Positions 10,139 to 19,342 of a stretch of 64,000 bases of DNA are shown in pieces; positions within the stretch are counted from its first letter, which is position 1; the number at the start of each line of letters is the position of its first letter. The notes beneath the pieces were generated by a model that searched no databases, was not told where the DNA came from, and was given only the letters and a program-made list of their open reading frames with translations. The DNA comes from Pseudomonas sp. B21-056. Its GTDB lineage: Bacteria > Pseudomonadota > Gammaproteobacteria > Pseudomonadales > Pseudomonadaceae. Both the position numbers and the translations under genes were made by a program. The stretch is taken from NCBI RefSeq assembly GCF_026016325.1, contig NZ_CP087203.1:6076001-6140000 (forward strand). The letters are read 5' to 3'.

Positions 10139-11497
10139 TCAGACGGCAAAGAGCAGGAATTCCCGCTCCCACGAACTGATGACGCGCTTGAAGTTTTCAT
10201 GCTCGGCCCGCTTGACGGCGACGTAGCCCGTGATGAATTTCTTGCCCAGGTATTTCTCGATGGTAGTGCTGTTTTCCATGCGCTCCAGGGCGTCTTCGAT
10301 GGTCAGCGGCAGGCGCAGGTTGCGACGCTCGTAACCACGACCCACCACCGGCGCGCTCGGGTTGATGCCTTCGACCATGCCGATGAAGCCGCACAACAGG
10401 CTGGCGGCAATCGCCAGGTACGGGTTGGCGTCGGCCCCCGGCAAGCGGTTTTCCACCCGACGGTTCTGCGGCCCGGCATCCGGTACCCGCAGGCCCACGG
10501 TGCGGTTCTCTTCGCCCCACTCCACGTTCACCGGTGCCGAGGTGTCTGGCAGGAAGCGGCGGAACGAGTTGACGTTGGGGGCGAACAGCGGCAGCAACTC
10601 GGGAATGAATTTCTGCAGGCCACCGATGTGGTGCAGGAACAGCTCGCTCATGCTCCCGTCTTCGTTGGAGAAAACGTTCTTGCCGGTCTCCTTGTCGATG
10701 ATGCTCTGGTGCAGGTGCATCGCACTGCCCGGCTCGCCGGTCATGGGCTTGGCCATGAAGGTAGCGGCTACGTTGTGCTTGAGCGCCGCCTCGCGCATGG
10801 TGCGCTTGAACACCAGGATCTGGTCGGCCAGGGACAAGGCATCGCCATGACGGAAGTTGATTTCCATCTGCGCCGTGCCGTCCTCGTGGATCAGGGTGTC
10901 GAGGTCCAGCTCCTGCAATTCGCACCAGTCGTAGACGTCTTCGAACAGCGGGTCGAATTCGTTGGCCGCTTCGATGGAGAAGGACTGGCGTCCAGTTTCC
11001 GGGCGGCCGGAACGGCCTACGGGCGGTTGCAGCGGGAAGTCCGGGTCGTCGCTGCGCTTGGTCAGGTAGAACTCCATTTCCGGCGCGACGATCGGCTGCC
11101 AGCCCTTGTCGGCATAGAGCTTGAGCACCTTCTTGAGCACGTTGCGCGGCGACAGCTCGATGGGGTTGCCCTGTTTGTCGTAGGAGTCGTGGATCACCTG
11201 GGCGGTAGGCTCGATGGCCCAGGGCACGAGGAATACTGCGTTTTCGTCCGGGCGGCACATCATGTCGATGTCGGCAGGGTCGAGCAGTTCGTAATAGATG
11301 TCGTCTTCGACATAGTCGCCCGTAACGGTCTGGAGCAGAACGCTCTCGGGCAGGCGCATGCCTTTTTCGGCAATGAACTTGTTGGTCGGCGAGATCTTGC
11401 CCCGGGTGATGCCGGTCAGGTCGCCAATCATGCATTCGACTTCTGTGATCTTATGGTTTTTCAACCAATCGGTGAGCTGGTCGAGGTTGTTACTCAT
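10139..11497 (-). CDS. spuB: Gamma-glutamylpolyamine synthetase SpuB (glutamine synthetase-like)
   Basis: A 452-aa glutamine-synthetase-fold ligase. Metal and ATP motifs include APEMEFYL (about 138-145), GTAQMEINF (about 207-215) and SAMHLHQS (about 258-265). It would join glutamate to a polyamine amine group at the cost of ATP, the first step of the gamma-glutamylation route. It lies 59 bp upstream of spuC on the same strand and its length equals that of the P. aeruginosa gene. The start ATG is preceded by AGAGGC. The SpuB versus SpuI naming of the two ligases here is by size and position. Confidence 0.88.
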   Translation of the reverse strand: MSNNLDQLTDWLKNHKITEVECMIGDLTGITRGKISPTNKFIAEKGMRLPESVLLQTVTGDYVEDDIYYELLDPADIDMMCRPDENAVFLVPWAIEPTAQVIHDSYDKQGNPIELSPRNVLKKVLKLYADKGWQPIVAPEMEFYLTKRSDDPDFPLQPPVGRSGRPETGRQSFSIEAANEFDPLFEDVYDWCELQELDLDTLIHEDGTAQMEINFRHGDALSLADQILVFKRTMREAALKHNVAATFMAKPMTGEPGSAMHLHQSIIDKETGKNVFSNEDGSMSELFLHHIGGLQKFIPELLPLFAPNVNSFRRFLPDTSAPVNVEWGEENRTVGLRVPDAGPQNRRVENRLPGADANPYLAIAASLLCGFIGMVEGINPSAPVVGRGYERRNLRLPLTIEDALERMENSTTIEKYLGKKFITGYVAVKRAEHENFKRVISSWEREFLLFAV

Positions 11498-12114
11498 AAA
11501 TGCCTCTAGGCGTGAGTTTCCTGGCTGCGTTCAGTAGCCAGGCGTTGTTTGACGCATCGGCGTCGCGTTGTGTTGCCCTTGCCCGGCAATAGGCCGGAAA
11601 AAAGGTTCTAAAGTTGAAGGAGAGCCGCTAAAGAGAGATTCGTCCAGAGCGTCCAGAATATTGGACGATGATGACGACTGATCCGACGGGAGCGGCATCA
11701 GCATGGGCAAGCGCTTGGCGGCCATCGTCGTGGCCGGGGAACAGGGGTCGCCACTGATGCAATGAGCATTGCGACGAGCATGCCAACCGATCTGCTGGAA
11801 CAGTTGGTGAGGCCGTTGGTACGGCAGGCGAGACATGAAGCACCCCGGTATTATTGCTGTTATGGGTTTGAATCGAGCTTAGCCTTGTTCATTTTTTTAC
11901 ACAACACCCCCGTAAAAAATACAACACGGCCCGCTCAAGCGTGCGGGCGCCAAGTCCTTTAAAGGGAAAAAAACGCCCCAAACTGCCTCAAAAAAGCCCC
12001 TCAGGTGCTTTTTTAGGGCAAAAAAGGCCCTGCTTGACTTCGGCATGCCGTTCGGGTTGACTGGCTTTCGAAGAGATCAATGATTGATATTTTTAACAAC
12101 AAAGGTGTTGCATC
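11498..12114. promoter_or_regulatory. Divergent control region between spuB and spuI, with a 3' AT-rich half
   Basis: This 617-bp gap separates two divergent glutamylpolyamine synthetases and must hold both promoters. The half near spuI (from about 11870) is AT-rich with many A-runs and T-runs. It includes an inverted repeat at 11990-12014 (AAAAAAGC and GCTTTTTT around a 9-base loop). The half near spuB holds an open frame of 101 codons, listed separately. No clear sigma-54 or sigma-70 hexamer pair could be fixed by eye. Confidence 0.5.
11531..11836 (-). CDS. Possible 101-aa hypothetical protein upstream of spuB
   Basis: An open frame of 101 residues on the spuB strand, ending 34 bp before the spuB start codon. 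It starts MSRLPYQRPHQLF, has a serine run (SSSSS) in the middle and ends QTTPGY. No domain is recognised and no good ribosome site precedes the ATG. It could be a leader-encoded protein or chance coding within the 5' leader of spuB. Its residue mix is not the arginine-rich pattern of typical shadow frames here, so it is kept at low confidence. Confidence 0.25.
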   Translation of the reverse strand: MSRLPYQRPHQLFQQIGWHARRNAHCISGDPCSPATTMAAKRLPMLMPLPSDQSSSSSNILDALDESLFSGSPSTLEPFFRPIAGQGQHNATPMRQTTPGY

Positions 12115-13491
12115 ATGTCGGTACCCCCGCGTGCCGTTCAGCTTAACGAAGCGAACGCGTTCCTTAAGGAACATCCTGAGGTTCTGTACGTTGACCTTCT
12201 GATTGCGGATATGAATGGTGTGGTGCGCGGCAAGCGCATCGAACGCACCAGCCTCCACAAGGTTTACGAGAAAGGCATCAACCTGCCGGCCTCCCTGTTT
12301 GCCCTGGATATCAATGGCTCGACGGTGGAAAGCACCGGCCTGGGCCTGGACATCGGCGATGCCGATCGGATCTGCTACCCCATCCCGGGCACCCTCTCCA
12401 ACGAACCCTGGCAGAAGCGCCCTACAGCGCAACTGCTGATGACCATGCACGAACTTGAAGGCGAGCCTTTCTTCGCCGACCCTCGCGAAGTCCTGCGCCA
12501 GGTCGTGACCAAGTTCGACGAACTGGGCCTGACCATCTGCGCGGCATTCGAGCTGGAGTTCTACCTGATCGACCAGGAGAACGTGAATGGACGCCCACAA
12601 CCGCCCCGCTCGCCGATCTCCGGTAAACGCCCGCACTCGACCCAGGTCTACCTGATCGACGACCTGGACGAATACGTCGACTGCCTCCAGGACATCCTGG
12701 AAGGTGCCAAGGAGCAAGGCATTCCCGCCGACGCCATCGTCAAGGAAAGTGCCCCGGCGCAGTTCGAAGTGAACCTGCACCACGTGGCCGACCCGATCAA
12801 GGCTTGCGACTACGCGGTACTGCTCAAGCGCCTGATCAAGAACATCGCCTACGACCATGAAATGGACACCACCTTCATGGCCAAGCCGTACCCGGGCCAG
12901 GCGGGCAATGGTCTGCACGTTCATATTTCGATTCTGGACAAGGATGGCAAGAATATCTTTGCCAGCGAGGATCCCGAGCAGAACGCCGCGCTGCGTCACG
13001 CGATCGGCGGTGTGCTCGAGACCCTGCCTGCGCAGATGGCGTTCCTCTGCCCGAACGTGAACTCCTACCGTCGTTTTGGCGCGCAGTTCTATGTGCCGAA
13101 CTCGCCGTCCTGGGGCCTGGACAACCGCACCGTGGCCCTGCGCGTACCCACCGGCGCCGCCGATGCCGTACGCCTGGAGCACCGCGTGGCCGGCGCCGAT
13201 GCCAACCCGTATCTGCTGATGGCCGCCGTGCTGGCGGGCGTCCACCATGGCCTGGTCAACAAGATCGAGCCGGGCGCACCGGTGGAAGGCAACAGCTACG
13301 AGCAGAACGAACAGAGCCTGCCGAACAACTTGCGTGATGCCTTGCGCGAGCTGGACGACAGCGAAGTCATGGCCAAGTACATCGATCCGAAGTACATCGA
13401 TATCTTCGTGGCCTGCAAGGAAAGCGAGCTGGAGGAATTCGAACACTCCATCTCCGACCTTGAGTACAACTGGTACCTGCATACCGTTTAA
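12115..13491 (+). CDS. spuI: Gamma-glutamylpolyamine synthetase SpuI (glutamine synthetase-like)
   Basis: A 458-aa glutamine-synthetase-fold ligase with AFELEFYL (about 144-151), PAQFEVN (about 214-220) and GNGLHVHIS (about 264-272) as metal and nucleotide motifs, and the RTVALRVP strand near 343-350. It glutamylates polyamines in parallel with SpuB, probably with a different amine preference. The ATG is preceded by AAAGGTG. It is transcribed away from spuB and is followed by a strong terminator. The length equals that of P. aeruginosa SpuI. Confidence 0.87.
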   Translation: MSVPPRAVQLNEANAFLKEHPEVLYVDLLIADMNGVVRGKRIERTSLHKVYEKGINLPASLFALDINGSTVESTGLGLDIGDADRICYPIPGTLSNEPWQKRPTAQLLMTMHELEGEPFFADPREVLRQVVTKFDELGLTICAAFELEFYLIDQENVNGRPQPPRSPISGKRPHSTQVYLIDDLDEYVDCLQDILEGAKEQGIPADAIVKESAPAQFEVNLHHVADPIKACDYAVLLKRLIKNIAYDHEMDTTFMAKPYPGQAGNGLHVHISILDKDGKNIFASEDPEQNAALRHAIGGVLETLPAQMAFLCPNVNSYRRFGAQFYVPNSPSWGLDNRTVALRVPTGAADAVRLEHRVAGADANPYLLMAAVLAGVHHGLVNKIEPGAPVEGNSYEQNEQSLPNNLRDALRELDDSEVMAKYIDPKYIDIFVACKESELEEFEHSISDLEYNWYLHTV

Positions 13492-13509
13492 GCGGTTGCA
13501 GTAAAGAGA

Positions 13510-13543
13510 AACGCCGCTGCCCTCAGGGCCGCGGCGTTTTTTT
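13510..13543 (+). terminator. Intrinsic terminator after spuI
   Basis: ACGCCGC and GCGGCGT form the stem, with GCCCTCAGGGC as an inner hairpin, followed by a run of seven T residues. It begins 19 bases after the spuI stop. Confidence 0.85.
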
Positions 13544-13551
13544 ATGGCCGT

Positions 13552-13646
13552 TGTGGCGAGGGGATTTATCCCCGCTGGGCTGCGCAGCAGCCCCAAAAAA
13601 AGAAGGGCCGCTTCGCGCCCCAGCGGGGATAAATCCCCTCGCCACA
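13552..13646. repeat. Long inverted repeat, family B
   Basis: Perfect 28-bp arms (13552-13579 and 13619-13646, beginning TGTGGCGAGGGGATTTATCC) enclose 39 bases. The same element recurs at 33693-33823 and 45879-46000 with different centres. It separates spuI from the TetR gene. Confidence 0.9.
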
Positions 13647-13708
13647 AAAGCAGTATGGATCATCAGCTTGCTCTGCGTACAATGCGCGCTGCCCTGCAGG
13701 AGAGCCCC

Positions 13709-14344
13709 ATGACACGCACCGCCACCCCGCGCAAACCCCGCGCACGCAGCCAGGCCCGGATCGACTCGATCCTCGATGCCGCTCGCACGCTGCTGGCGGC
13801 CGAAGGCGTGGCCAGCCTGTCGATTTATAGCGTGGCCGAGCGCGCCGACATCCCGCCCTCCTCCGTGTATCACTTTTTCGCCAGCGTTCCGGCCCTGCTC
13901 GAAGCGCTCACTGCCGACGTCCACGCCGCCTTCCGCGCCTGCCTCCAGGCACCCATCGATCATGGCGCGCTGCACCACTGGCACGACCTGTCGCGGTTGG
14001 TGGAGCAGCGCATGCTGACAATCTACGACCAGGACGCCGCTGCCCGCCAGTTGATCCTGGCCCAGCATGGCCTGACCGAAGTCACCCAGGCCGACCGCCA
14101 GCACGACCTTGAACTGGGCGACCTGATGCACAAAGTCTTCGCCCGGCATTTCGAACTGCCGACACTGCCCAATGACGTCGACGTCTTCGCCCTCGCCATG
14201 GAGCTGGGCGACCGGGTCTATGCACGCTCGGTGCAGCAACACGGCCAGATCACCCCGCGCATGGCTGAAGAAGGCATGCGGGTGTTCGATGCCTACCTGG
14301 GGTTGTACCTGCCGCCGTACCTGCCCAAGCGCGAGGCGCTCTGA
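13709..14344 (+). CDS. TetR-family transcriptional regulator
   Basis: A 211-aa regulator. An N-terminal TetR helix-turn-helix covers about residues 15-60 (ILDAARTLLAAEGVASLSIY, then PSSVYHFFAS), followed by an all-helical ligand domain. A longer frame reaches 13544 but runs through the repeat element. The ATG at 13709 has CAGGAGAG just upstream and a TACAAT -10-like hexamer at 13678, so it is chosen. The position beside spuI suggests control of polyamine genes, but no operator was identified and the effector is unknown. Confidence 0.85.
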   Translation: MTRTATPRKPRARSQARIDSILDAARTLLAAEGVASLSIYSVAERADIPPSSVYHFFASVPALLEALTADVHAAFRACLQAPIDHGALHHWHDLSRLVEQRMLTIYDQDAAARQLILAQHGLTEVTQADRQHDLELGDLMHKVFARHFELPTLPNDVDVFALAMELGDRVYARSVQQHGQITPRMAEEGMRVFDAYLGLYLPPYLPKREAL

Positions 14345-14347
14345 ACG

Positions 14348-14377
14348 GGCCCCAAAAGGCTCGCACCTTTCGGGGCC
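14348..14377. terminator. Bidirectional hairpin between tetR gene and ssuF
   Basis: GGCCCCAAAAGG pairs with CCTTTCGGGGCC (one mismatch) around a 6-nt loop between two converging genes. It lacks a long U-tract, so termination efficiency is uncertain. Confidence 0.45.
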
Positions 14378-14389
14378 ATGGGCTGAACA

Positions 14390-14605
14390 TCACAACTTGG
14401 CGATGGACACCTCCGTGGATTTGACGAAGGCGATCACTTCGCTGCCGATTGCCAGCTCCAGCTCCTTGACCGAGCGGGTGGTGATGACCGAGGTGACGAT
14501 GCCGGAGGCGGTCTGGACGTCGATTTCCGAGAGTACGTCGCCTTCGACGATTTCCTTGATGATGCCTTTGAACTGGTTACGCACGTTGATGGCTTTGATG
14601 GTCAT
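14390..14605 (-). CDS. ssuF: SsuF, molybdopterin-binding (Mop/TOBE) small protein
   Basis: A 71-aa single Mop/TOBE domain (AINVRNQFKGIIKEI, then SVITTRSVKELELAIGSEV). Such domains bind molybdate or pterin-like oxyanions. In P. putida the sixth gene of the ssuEADCBF operon encodes such a protein and is needed for growth on sulfonates; the gene order here is identical. The longer frame to 14755 overlaps ssuB and lacks a ribosome site, whereas ATG 14605 follows AGGA. It begins 25 bp after the ssuB stop. Confidence 0.88.
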   Translation of the reverse strand: MTIKAINVRNQFKGIIKEIVEGDVLSEIDVQTASGIVTSVITTRSVKELELAIGSEVIAFVKSTEVSIAKL

Positions 14606-14630
14606 AGTGTCGATTCCTGTGTGGATGGTG

Positions 14631-15437
14631 TTATTGCGCCCAGCGCAGTTGCGTGGGCAAGGGTGAAACGGGTTCGGGTTCCGGCGGTTGGCCGGGCAAG
14701 GACAGCACGCGGTTGAGGACTTCGGTTTCCAGGGTCGCCAGGCGATGGGAACCACGACTCCGTGGACGTGGCAGATCGACAGGCAGGTCGAGACCGATCC
14801 GGCCGTCTTCGATCAGGATCACCCGGTCGGCAATGGCCACCGCTTCGCTGACGTCGTGGGTCACCAGCAACACGGTAAAACCGTGTTGCTGCCACAGGCG
14901 TTCGATCAGTTGTTGCATTTCGATGCGGGTCAGGGCGTCGAGTGCTCCCAGGGGTTCGTCGAGCAGCAACAGGCGCGGCTGATGAATCAACGCGCGAGCC
15001 AGGGCCACCCGCTGCTTCTGCCCACCGGACAAAGCCGCCGGCCATTCATCGGCACGCTCAGCCAGGCCGACGGCGTCCAGCGCCTGCAACGCCTGGGCGC
15101 GCCAGTTGCCCTTGAGCCCGAGGCCGACGTTGTCGATGATTCTTTTCCAGGGCAACAGGCGCGCCTCCTGGAACATCAGGCGGGTGTCCTGTTGCGCGGC
15201 GCTCAACGGTGCCGAGCCGGCCAGCAATTCACCACCCGAGGGTTGATCGAGACCGGCCAGCAAGCGCAGCAAGGTGCTTTTGCCGCAGCCGCTGCGACCC
15301 ACCACTGCCACGAACTGTCCGGTGGGGATGTGCAGGTCGATATCCCGCAGCACCTGGCGCGAGCCGAAGGTTTTCTGCAGCTGGCGCACCGCCAACGGAA
15401 TGCCTCGCAACAGGCGCGGGGGTTGTTGAGCCGTCAT
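14631..15437 (-). CDS. ssuB: Aliphatic sulfonate ABC transporter ATPase SsuB
   Basis: A 268-aa ABC ATPase with Walker [10 protein letters not shown] (about 47-55), signature LSGGQKQR (about 136-143) and Walker B LLLLDEP (about 156-162). It powers sulfonate import with SsuC and SsuA. Its ATG overlaps the ssuC stop (ATGA) and GGGAGG lies eight bases upstream. The C-terminal 30 residues are proline-rich and lack a known domain. Confidence 0.95.
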   Translation of the reverse strand: MTAQQPPRLLRGIPLAVRQLQKTFGSRQVLRDIDLHIPTGQFVAVVGRSGCGKSTLLRLLAGLDQPSGGELLAGSAPLSAAQQDTRLMFQEARLLPWKRIIDNVGLGLKGNWRAQALQALDAVGLAERADEWPAALSGGQKQRVALARALIHQPRLLLLDEPLGALDALTRIEMQQLIERLWQQHGFTVLLVTHDVSEAVAIADRVILIEDGRIGLDLPVDLPRPRSRGSHRLATLETEVLNRVLSLPGQPPEPEPVSPLPTQLRWAQ

Positions 15438-16216
15438 GCTGCACCTCCCTTGCTCACCTGATACGCCGGATGCCAGCGCAACCAGACCCGCTCAAGCCCG
15501 CGAGCCGCGAGGTCGGCCAGCTTGCCGAGCACGGCGTACAACAGAATCGCCAGCACCACCACGTCGGTTTGCAGGAACTCCCGGGCATTCATCGCCAGGT
15601 AGCCGATGCCGGAGCTGGCGGAGATGGTTTCCGCAACGATGAGCGTCAGCCACATGAAACCCAACGCAAACCGCACCCCCACCAGGATCGAAGGCAACGC
15701 GCCTGGCAGGATCACCTGGCGAAACAGGCTGAAACCGGACAAACCGTAGCTGCGGGACATTTCCACCAATGCCGGATCAACATTGCGGATGCCGTGGTAG
15801 GTGTTGAGGTAGATCGGAAACAGCGTGCCCAGGGCGACCAGGAAAATCTTCGCCGACTCGTCGATGCCGAACCACAGGATCACCAGCGGAATCAGTGCCA
15901 GGTGCGGCACGTTTCGCACCATCTGTACCGAGCTGTCCAGCAGGCGCTCGCCCCATTTCGACAGACCAGTGATGAAGCCCAGCACCAGCCCGATGGTCCC
16001 GCCGAGCAGGAACCCGACCGCTGCCCGCCAACCGCTGATCGCCAGGTGCGTCCAGATCTCGCCACTGCGCACCAGGCTGATCCCGGCCTCGATCACCGCC
16101 ACCGGGGCAGGCAGGATCCGCGTGGACAACCAGCCCGCCGACACCGACAGTTGCCACACCGCCAACAACAGCAGCGGCAGAGCCCAGGGCGTCAGGTTGT
16201 GGATAAGTTTCTTCAT
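15434..16216 (-). CDS. ssuC: Aliphatic sulfonate ABC transporter permease SsuC
   Basis: A 260-aa membrane permease with about six helices and the BPD_transp signature ([20 protein letters not shown] region). It forms the channel for alkanesulfonates. The frame is open up to 16258, but ATG 16216 (MKKLIHNL) starts eight bases after the ssuD stop and has a GAGG site, so the shorter form is given. Translation is coupled to ssuB downstream. Confidence 0.93.
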   Translation of the reverse strand: MKKLIHNLTPWALPLLLLAVWQLSVSAGWLSTRILPAPVAVIEAGISLVRSGEIWTHLAISGWRAAVGFLLGGTIGLVLGFITGLSKWGERLLDSSVQMVRNVPHLALIPLVILWFGIDESAKIFLVALGTLFPIYLNTYHGIRNVDPALVEMSRSYGLSGFSLFRQVILPGALPSILVGVRFALGFMWLTLIVAETISASSGIGYLAMNAREFLQTDVVVLAILLYAVLGKLADLAARGLERVWLRWHPAYQVSKGGAA

Positions 16217-16223
16217 GGCCGCC

Positions 16224-17372
16224 TCAGCTCTGGGAAGCGGCTTTGGGGAGAATGTCATTGGCGACCATTTCCCCGAACGGGCTCACGTAGCCCTGGCTTT
16301 TCGGCTGCTCCGGGCGCTCCACGTCCAGGTGCGGAAACAACAGCTCCGCCACGCGATACGACTCTTCGAGGTGTGGATAACCCGAGAAGATGAAGGTGTC
16401 GATTCCCAGGTCGGCGTACTCCTTGACCCGCGCAGCCACGGTCGGGCCATCGCCCACCAGCGCCGTACCGGCACCGCCACGCACCAGGCCCACACCAGCC
16501 CAGAGGTTGGGGCTGACTTCCAGCTTGTCACGCCGCCCCCCATGCAGCGCGGCCATGCGCTGTTGCCCCACCGAGTCGAAGCGCGCCAGGGACGCCTGGG
16601 CGCGGGCGATGGTGTCGTCATCCAGATGGGAGATCAAGCGGTTGGCCGCCTGCCAGGCTTCGGCATGGGTTTCGCGCACGATCACGTGCAGGCGTATGCC
16701 GAAGCGCACGGTACGGCCAAGCTTCGCGGCCTTGGCCCGCACCTGTTGGATTTTCTCCGCGACGGCCGCCGGCGGTTCGCCCCAGGTCAGCACCATTTCC
16801 ACCTGCTCGGCAGCAAGGTCCTGGGCCGCCTCCGACGAGCCACCGAAATACAGCGGCGGGCGCGGCTGCTGGATCGGCGGGTAAAGCAATTTGGCGCCCT
16901 TCACGCTGATGTGCTCGCCGTCGTAATCCACGGTTTCGCCTTCCAGCACTCGGCGCCAGATGCGGGTGAATTCCACCGACGCCTGGTAGCGCGCCTCGTG
17001 ATCCAGAAACAGGCCATCGCCGGCCAGCTCTTCCGGGTCACCGCCGGTCACCAGGTTGAACAGCGCCCGTCCGCCGGACAACCGGTCCAGGGTCGCGGCC
17101 TGGCGCGCCGCTACCGTCGGGGAAATGATCCCGGGGCGCAGGGCCACGAGGAACTTCAAACGTTGGGTCACTGGAATCAACGACGCGGCCACCAGCCAGG
17201 AGTCTTCGCAGGAACGCCCGGTGGGGATCAACACACCGCCGAAACCCAGCCGATCCGCCGCCTGGGCGATCTGTTGCAGGTAACCGTGATCGACGGCGCG
17301 GGCGCCTTCGGCGGTGCCCAGGTAATGGCCGTCGCCATGAGTAGGCAGGAACCAGAAAATATTGAGGCTCAT
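16224..17372 (-). CDS. ssuD: FMNH2-dependent alkanesulfonate monooxygenase SsuD
   Basis: A 382-aa luciferase-like TIM-barrel enzyme opening [19 protein letters not shown], the SsuD hallmark. It contains the Cys near residue 55 (TGRSCEDSW) characteristic of the family. With FMNH2 from SsuE and O2 it cleaves C1-C14 alkanesulfonates to an aldehyde and sulfite, which feeds sulfur assimilation. TAGGAGA eight bases before ATG 17372 supports the start. It sits between the binding protein and permease genes of the operon. Confidence 0.96.
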   Translation of the reverse strand: MSLNIFWFLPTHGDGHYLGTAEGARAVDHGYLQQIAQAADRLGFGGVLIPTGRSCEDSWLVAASLIPVTQRLKFLVALRPGIISPTVAARQAATLDRLSGGRALFNLVTGGDPEELAGDGLFLDHEARYQASVEFTRIWRRVLEGETVDYDGEHISVKGAKLLYPPIQQPRPPLYFGGSSEAAQDLAAEQVEMVLTWGEPPAAVAEKIQQVRAKAAKLGRTVRFGIRLHVIVRETHAEAWQAANRLISHLDDDTIARAQASLARFDSVGQQRMAALHGGRRDKLEVSPNLWAGVGLVRGGAGTALVGDGPTVAARVKEYADLGIDTFIFSGYPHLEESYRVAELLFPHLDVERPEQPKSQGYVSPFGEMVANDILPKAASQS

Positions 17373-17396
17373 GGAGTGGTCTCCTAAGGGGGCAAA

Positions 17397-18362
17397 TTAC
17401 TGCGCGTTCGCAACGGCCGGCGGCGGCGTCCAGATCACATCCCGGATGCTCAGGGGCTTGGGAATCAGCTTGAGTTGATAGAAGGTGTCGGCAATTTTCT
17501 GCTGCGCCGCGACCACCTCTGGCGTGAGGAACAAGGCCCCGAAACCCTGGCGCTTTATCGACGTCAGGGTAATCGGCTCAGCCAGGCCGAGCAGTGGTGA
17601 CACCTGTTTGGTCACCTCTTCAGGATTGGCCTTGGACCACTCCCCTACGGCGCGCACTTCTTCCACCAGGGCGCTGATGACCTGGGGATTCTTTTGCGCA
17701 TAGGGTCGGGTAGCGAGGTAGAACTGATGGTTGTCGACGATGCCTTTGCCGTCGCGCAGGGTACGTGCCTGCAACTGTTGTTCGGCGGCAGCCTGGTACG
17801 GATCCCAGATCACCCAGGCGTCAACGCTGCCGCGTTCGAACGCTGCACGGGCGTCGGCCGGCGGCAGGAAAACGGTCTGGATGTCGGCGTATTTGAGCCC
17901 GACATCCTCCAGCGCACGCACCAGCAGGTAATGGACGTTCGAACCTTTGTTCAGTGCGACTTTCTTGCCCTTGAGGTCCTGCACCGATTGGATCGGTGAA
18001 TCCTTGGGCACCAGGATGGCCTCGCTATCGGGGGCCGGCGGTTCATAGGCGACATAGAGCAGATCGGCGCCCGCCGCCTGGGCGAACACCGGCGGGGTCT
18101 CACCCGTAACACCAAAATCGATGGAGCCGACGTTCAGGCCTTCGAGCAATTGCGGGCCGCCGGGGAACTCGGTCCACTGCACGTCCACGCCAAGGGCTGC
18201 GAGGCGTTTTTCCAGCGTGCCCTTGGCCTTGAGCAGCACCAGGGTGCCGTATTTCTGATAACCGATCCGCAAGGTCTCGGCTTGAACCTGGGTAATGACG
18301 CCGAAGGACACAGCCGCAGCAAACAGAGCGACCAGCCCGCGACGCAAAATGACAGAGCGCAT
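17397..18362 (-). CDS. ssuA: Sulfonate ABC transporter binding protein SsuA
   Basis: A 321-aa periplasmic binding protein of the NitT/TauT/SsuA type. A signal peptide (RRGLVALFAAAVSFGVI, cleavage near VQA-ETL) precedes the family opening LRIGYQKYG. It captures alkanesulfonates for SsuBC. The frame is open to 18398, but ATG 18362 is preceded by AGGAG at ideal distance. A 24-bp gap leads into ssuD. Confidence 0.93.
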   Translation of the reverse strand: MRSVILRRGLVALFAAAVSFGVITQVQAETLRIGYQKYGTLVLLKAKGTLEKRLAALGVDVQWTEFPGGPQLLEGLNVGSIDFGVTGETPPVFAQAAGADLLYVAYEPPAPDSEAILVPKDSPIQSVQDLKGKKVALNKGSNVHYLLVRALEDVGLKYADIQTVFLPPADARAAFERGSVDAWVIWDPYQAAAEQQLQARTLRDGKGIVDNHQFYLATRPYAQKNPQVISALVEEVRAVGEWSKANPEEVTKQVSPLLGLAEPITLTSIKRQGFGALFLTPEVVAAQQKIADTFYQLKLIPKPLSIRDVIWTPPPAVANAQ

Positions 18363-18451
18363 GGCGCTTCTCCTTTTTGCTGTGGGGTTTGGCTGCACCT
18401 GCTGGGCCGTTGGCGGCGGAGTAAGGTGAGTTGAATCAGAGGTATTGGGGT

Positions 18452-19045
18452 TCAGATGCTCCAGCGAGCACTCAATAGGCGTTCGTTCAACAGGCTGGGT
18501 TCCAGCGGCTTGGGCCGACGGGCCATGGCGCTGAAGAACTGCTCCAGTGCCTCATTCAACCGTTGCAGCAGCGCCGGTGCCAACTGTGCTTGGGCACTGC
18601 CTTCGCCGTAGGCGATCTGGCTGTCTTCGGCAAAGATGCCCTGAAGCATTTCCTGGGCCTTGAGCGCCGACAGCACCGGCTTGAGGGCGTAGTCCACCGC
18701 CAGCATGTGGGCGATACTGCCGCCAGTCGCCATGGGCAGCACCACCTTATGACTCAGGGCACGCTCAGGCAGGAGGTCCAGCACGGCCTTCAATGCACCG
18801 GAAAAAGATGCCTTGTAGACAGGGGTCGCGATCAGCAGGCCATCGGCATTTTCGATCTGCTGGAGCAGGTCAATGATCTTCGGGCTGTCGAAGCGGGCAT
18901 GAAGCAGATCTTCGGCCGGAAAATCCCGCACCTGATAGCTCACCACTTCCACACCGTGTTGCTGCAACCAGCGTTGCGAGCGTTCCAGGAAGATTGCGGA
19001 GCGGGAGCGCTGGCTGGGACTGCCACCGAGTGAGACGACCAACAT
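18452..19045 (-). CDS. ssuE: NAD(P)H-dependent FMN reductase SsuE
   Basis: A 197-aa flavodoxin-fold reductase (opening [18 protein letters not shown] loop [13 protein letters not shown] at about residues 75-90). It makes FMNH2 for SsuD. Two in-frame ATGs exist. At 19054 the AAAGGA abuts the codon, while at 19045 it is nine bases away, so the second ATG is preferred and matches the family N-terminus. It is the first gene of the ssu operon; transcription probably starts in the AT-rich stretch 19100-19185. Confidence 0.92.
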   Translation of the reverse strand: MLVVSLGGSPSQRSRSAIFLERSQRWLQQHGVEVVSYQVRDFPAEDLLHARFDSPKIIDLLQQIENADGLLIATPVYKASFSGALKAVLDLLPERALSHKVVLPMATGGSIAHMLAVDYALKPVLSALKAQEMLQGIFAEDSQIAYGEGSAQAQLAPALLQRLNEALEQFFSAMARRPKPLEPSLLNERLLSARWSI

Positions 19046-19151
19046 GCCTGCCATTCCTTTTACGTTCTGTGCGATTCGCGGTGGGCGATCTCGCTGGATG
19101 GGTCAAACCATAGCAGGGGCTTCATATATCCATAAATCATATTTATTCATT

Positions 19152-19181
19152 TAGTTATTCGATATTGAAATATGCGATCAA
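19152..19181 (-). promoter_or_regulatory. Candidate ssuE operon promoter
   Basis: On the minus strand TTGATC (19181-19176) and TAACTA (19157-19152) are separated by 18 bases in a markedly AT-rich island, about 107 bases upstream of ssuE. The ssu genes are CysB-dependent in related Pseudomonas, which suits a weak hexamer pair. This is a by-eye match only. Confidence 0.35.
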
Positions 19182-19196
19182 CTTTTTCCAAGCCAC

Positions 19197-19217
19197 AAAA
19201 AGGCCGTCGAAACGGCC
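19197..19217 (-). terminator. Intrinsic terminator downstream of lsfA
   Basis: GGCCGT-TTCG-ACGGCC followed by TTTTT on the minus strand gives a compact terminator. It lies between lsfA and the ssuE promoter, so the two transcription units are separate. Confidence 0.75.
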
Positions 19218-19242
19218 AAAACCCTGGATGCACGCAGATCCC

Positions 19243-19331
19243 TGTGGGAGCGAGCCTGCTCGCGATAGCGGCGTGTCAGTCAGCATGGATATTGCTGAGC
19301 TACCGCTATCGCGAGCAGGCTCGCTCCCACA
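19243..19331. repeat. REP-like mirrored pair, family A
   Basis: Inverted copies at about 19243-19270 and 19305-19331 flank 34 bases, just downstream of lsfA. Confidence 0.9.
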
Positions 19332-19342
19332 AGGGTTTTGCG

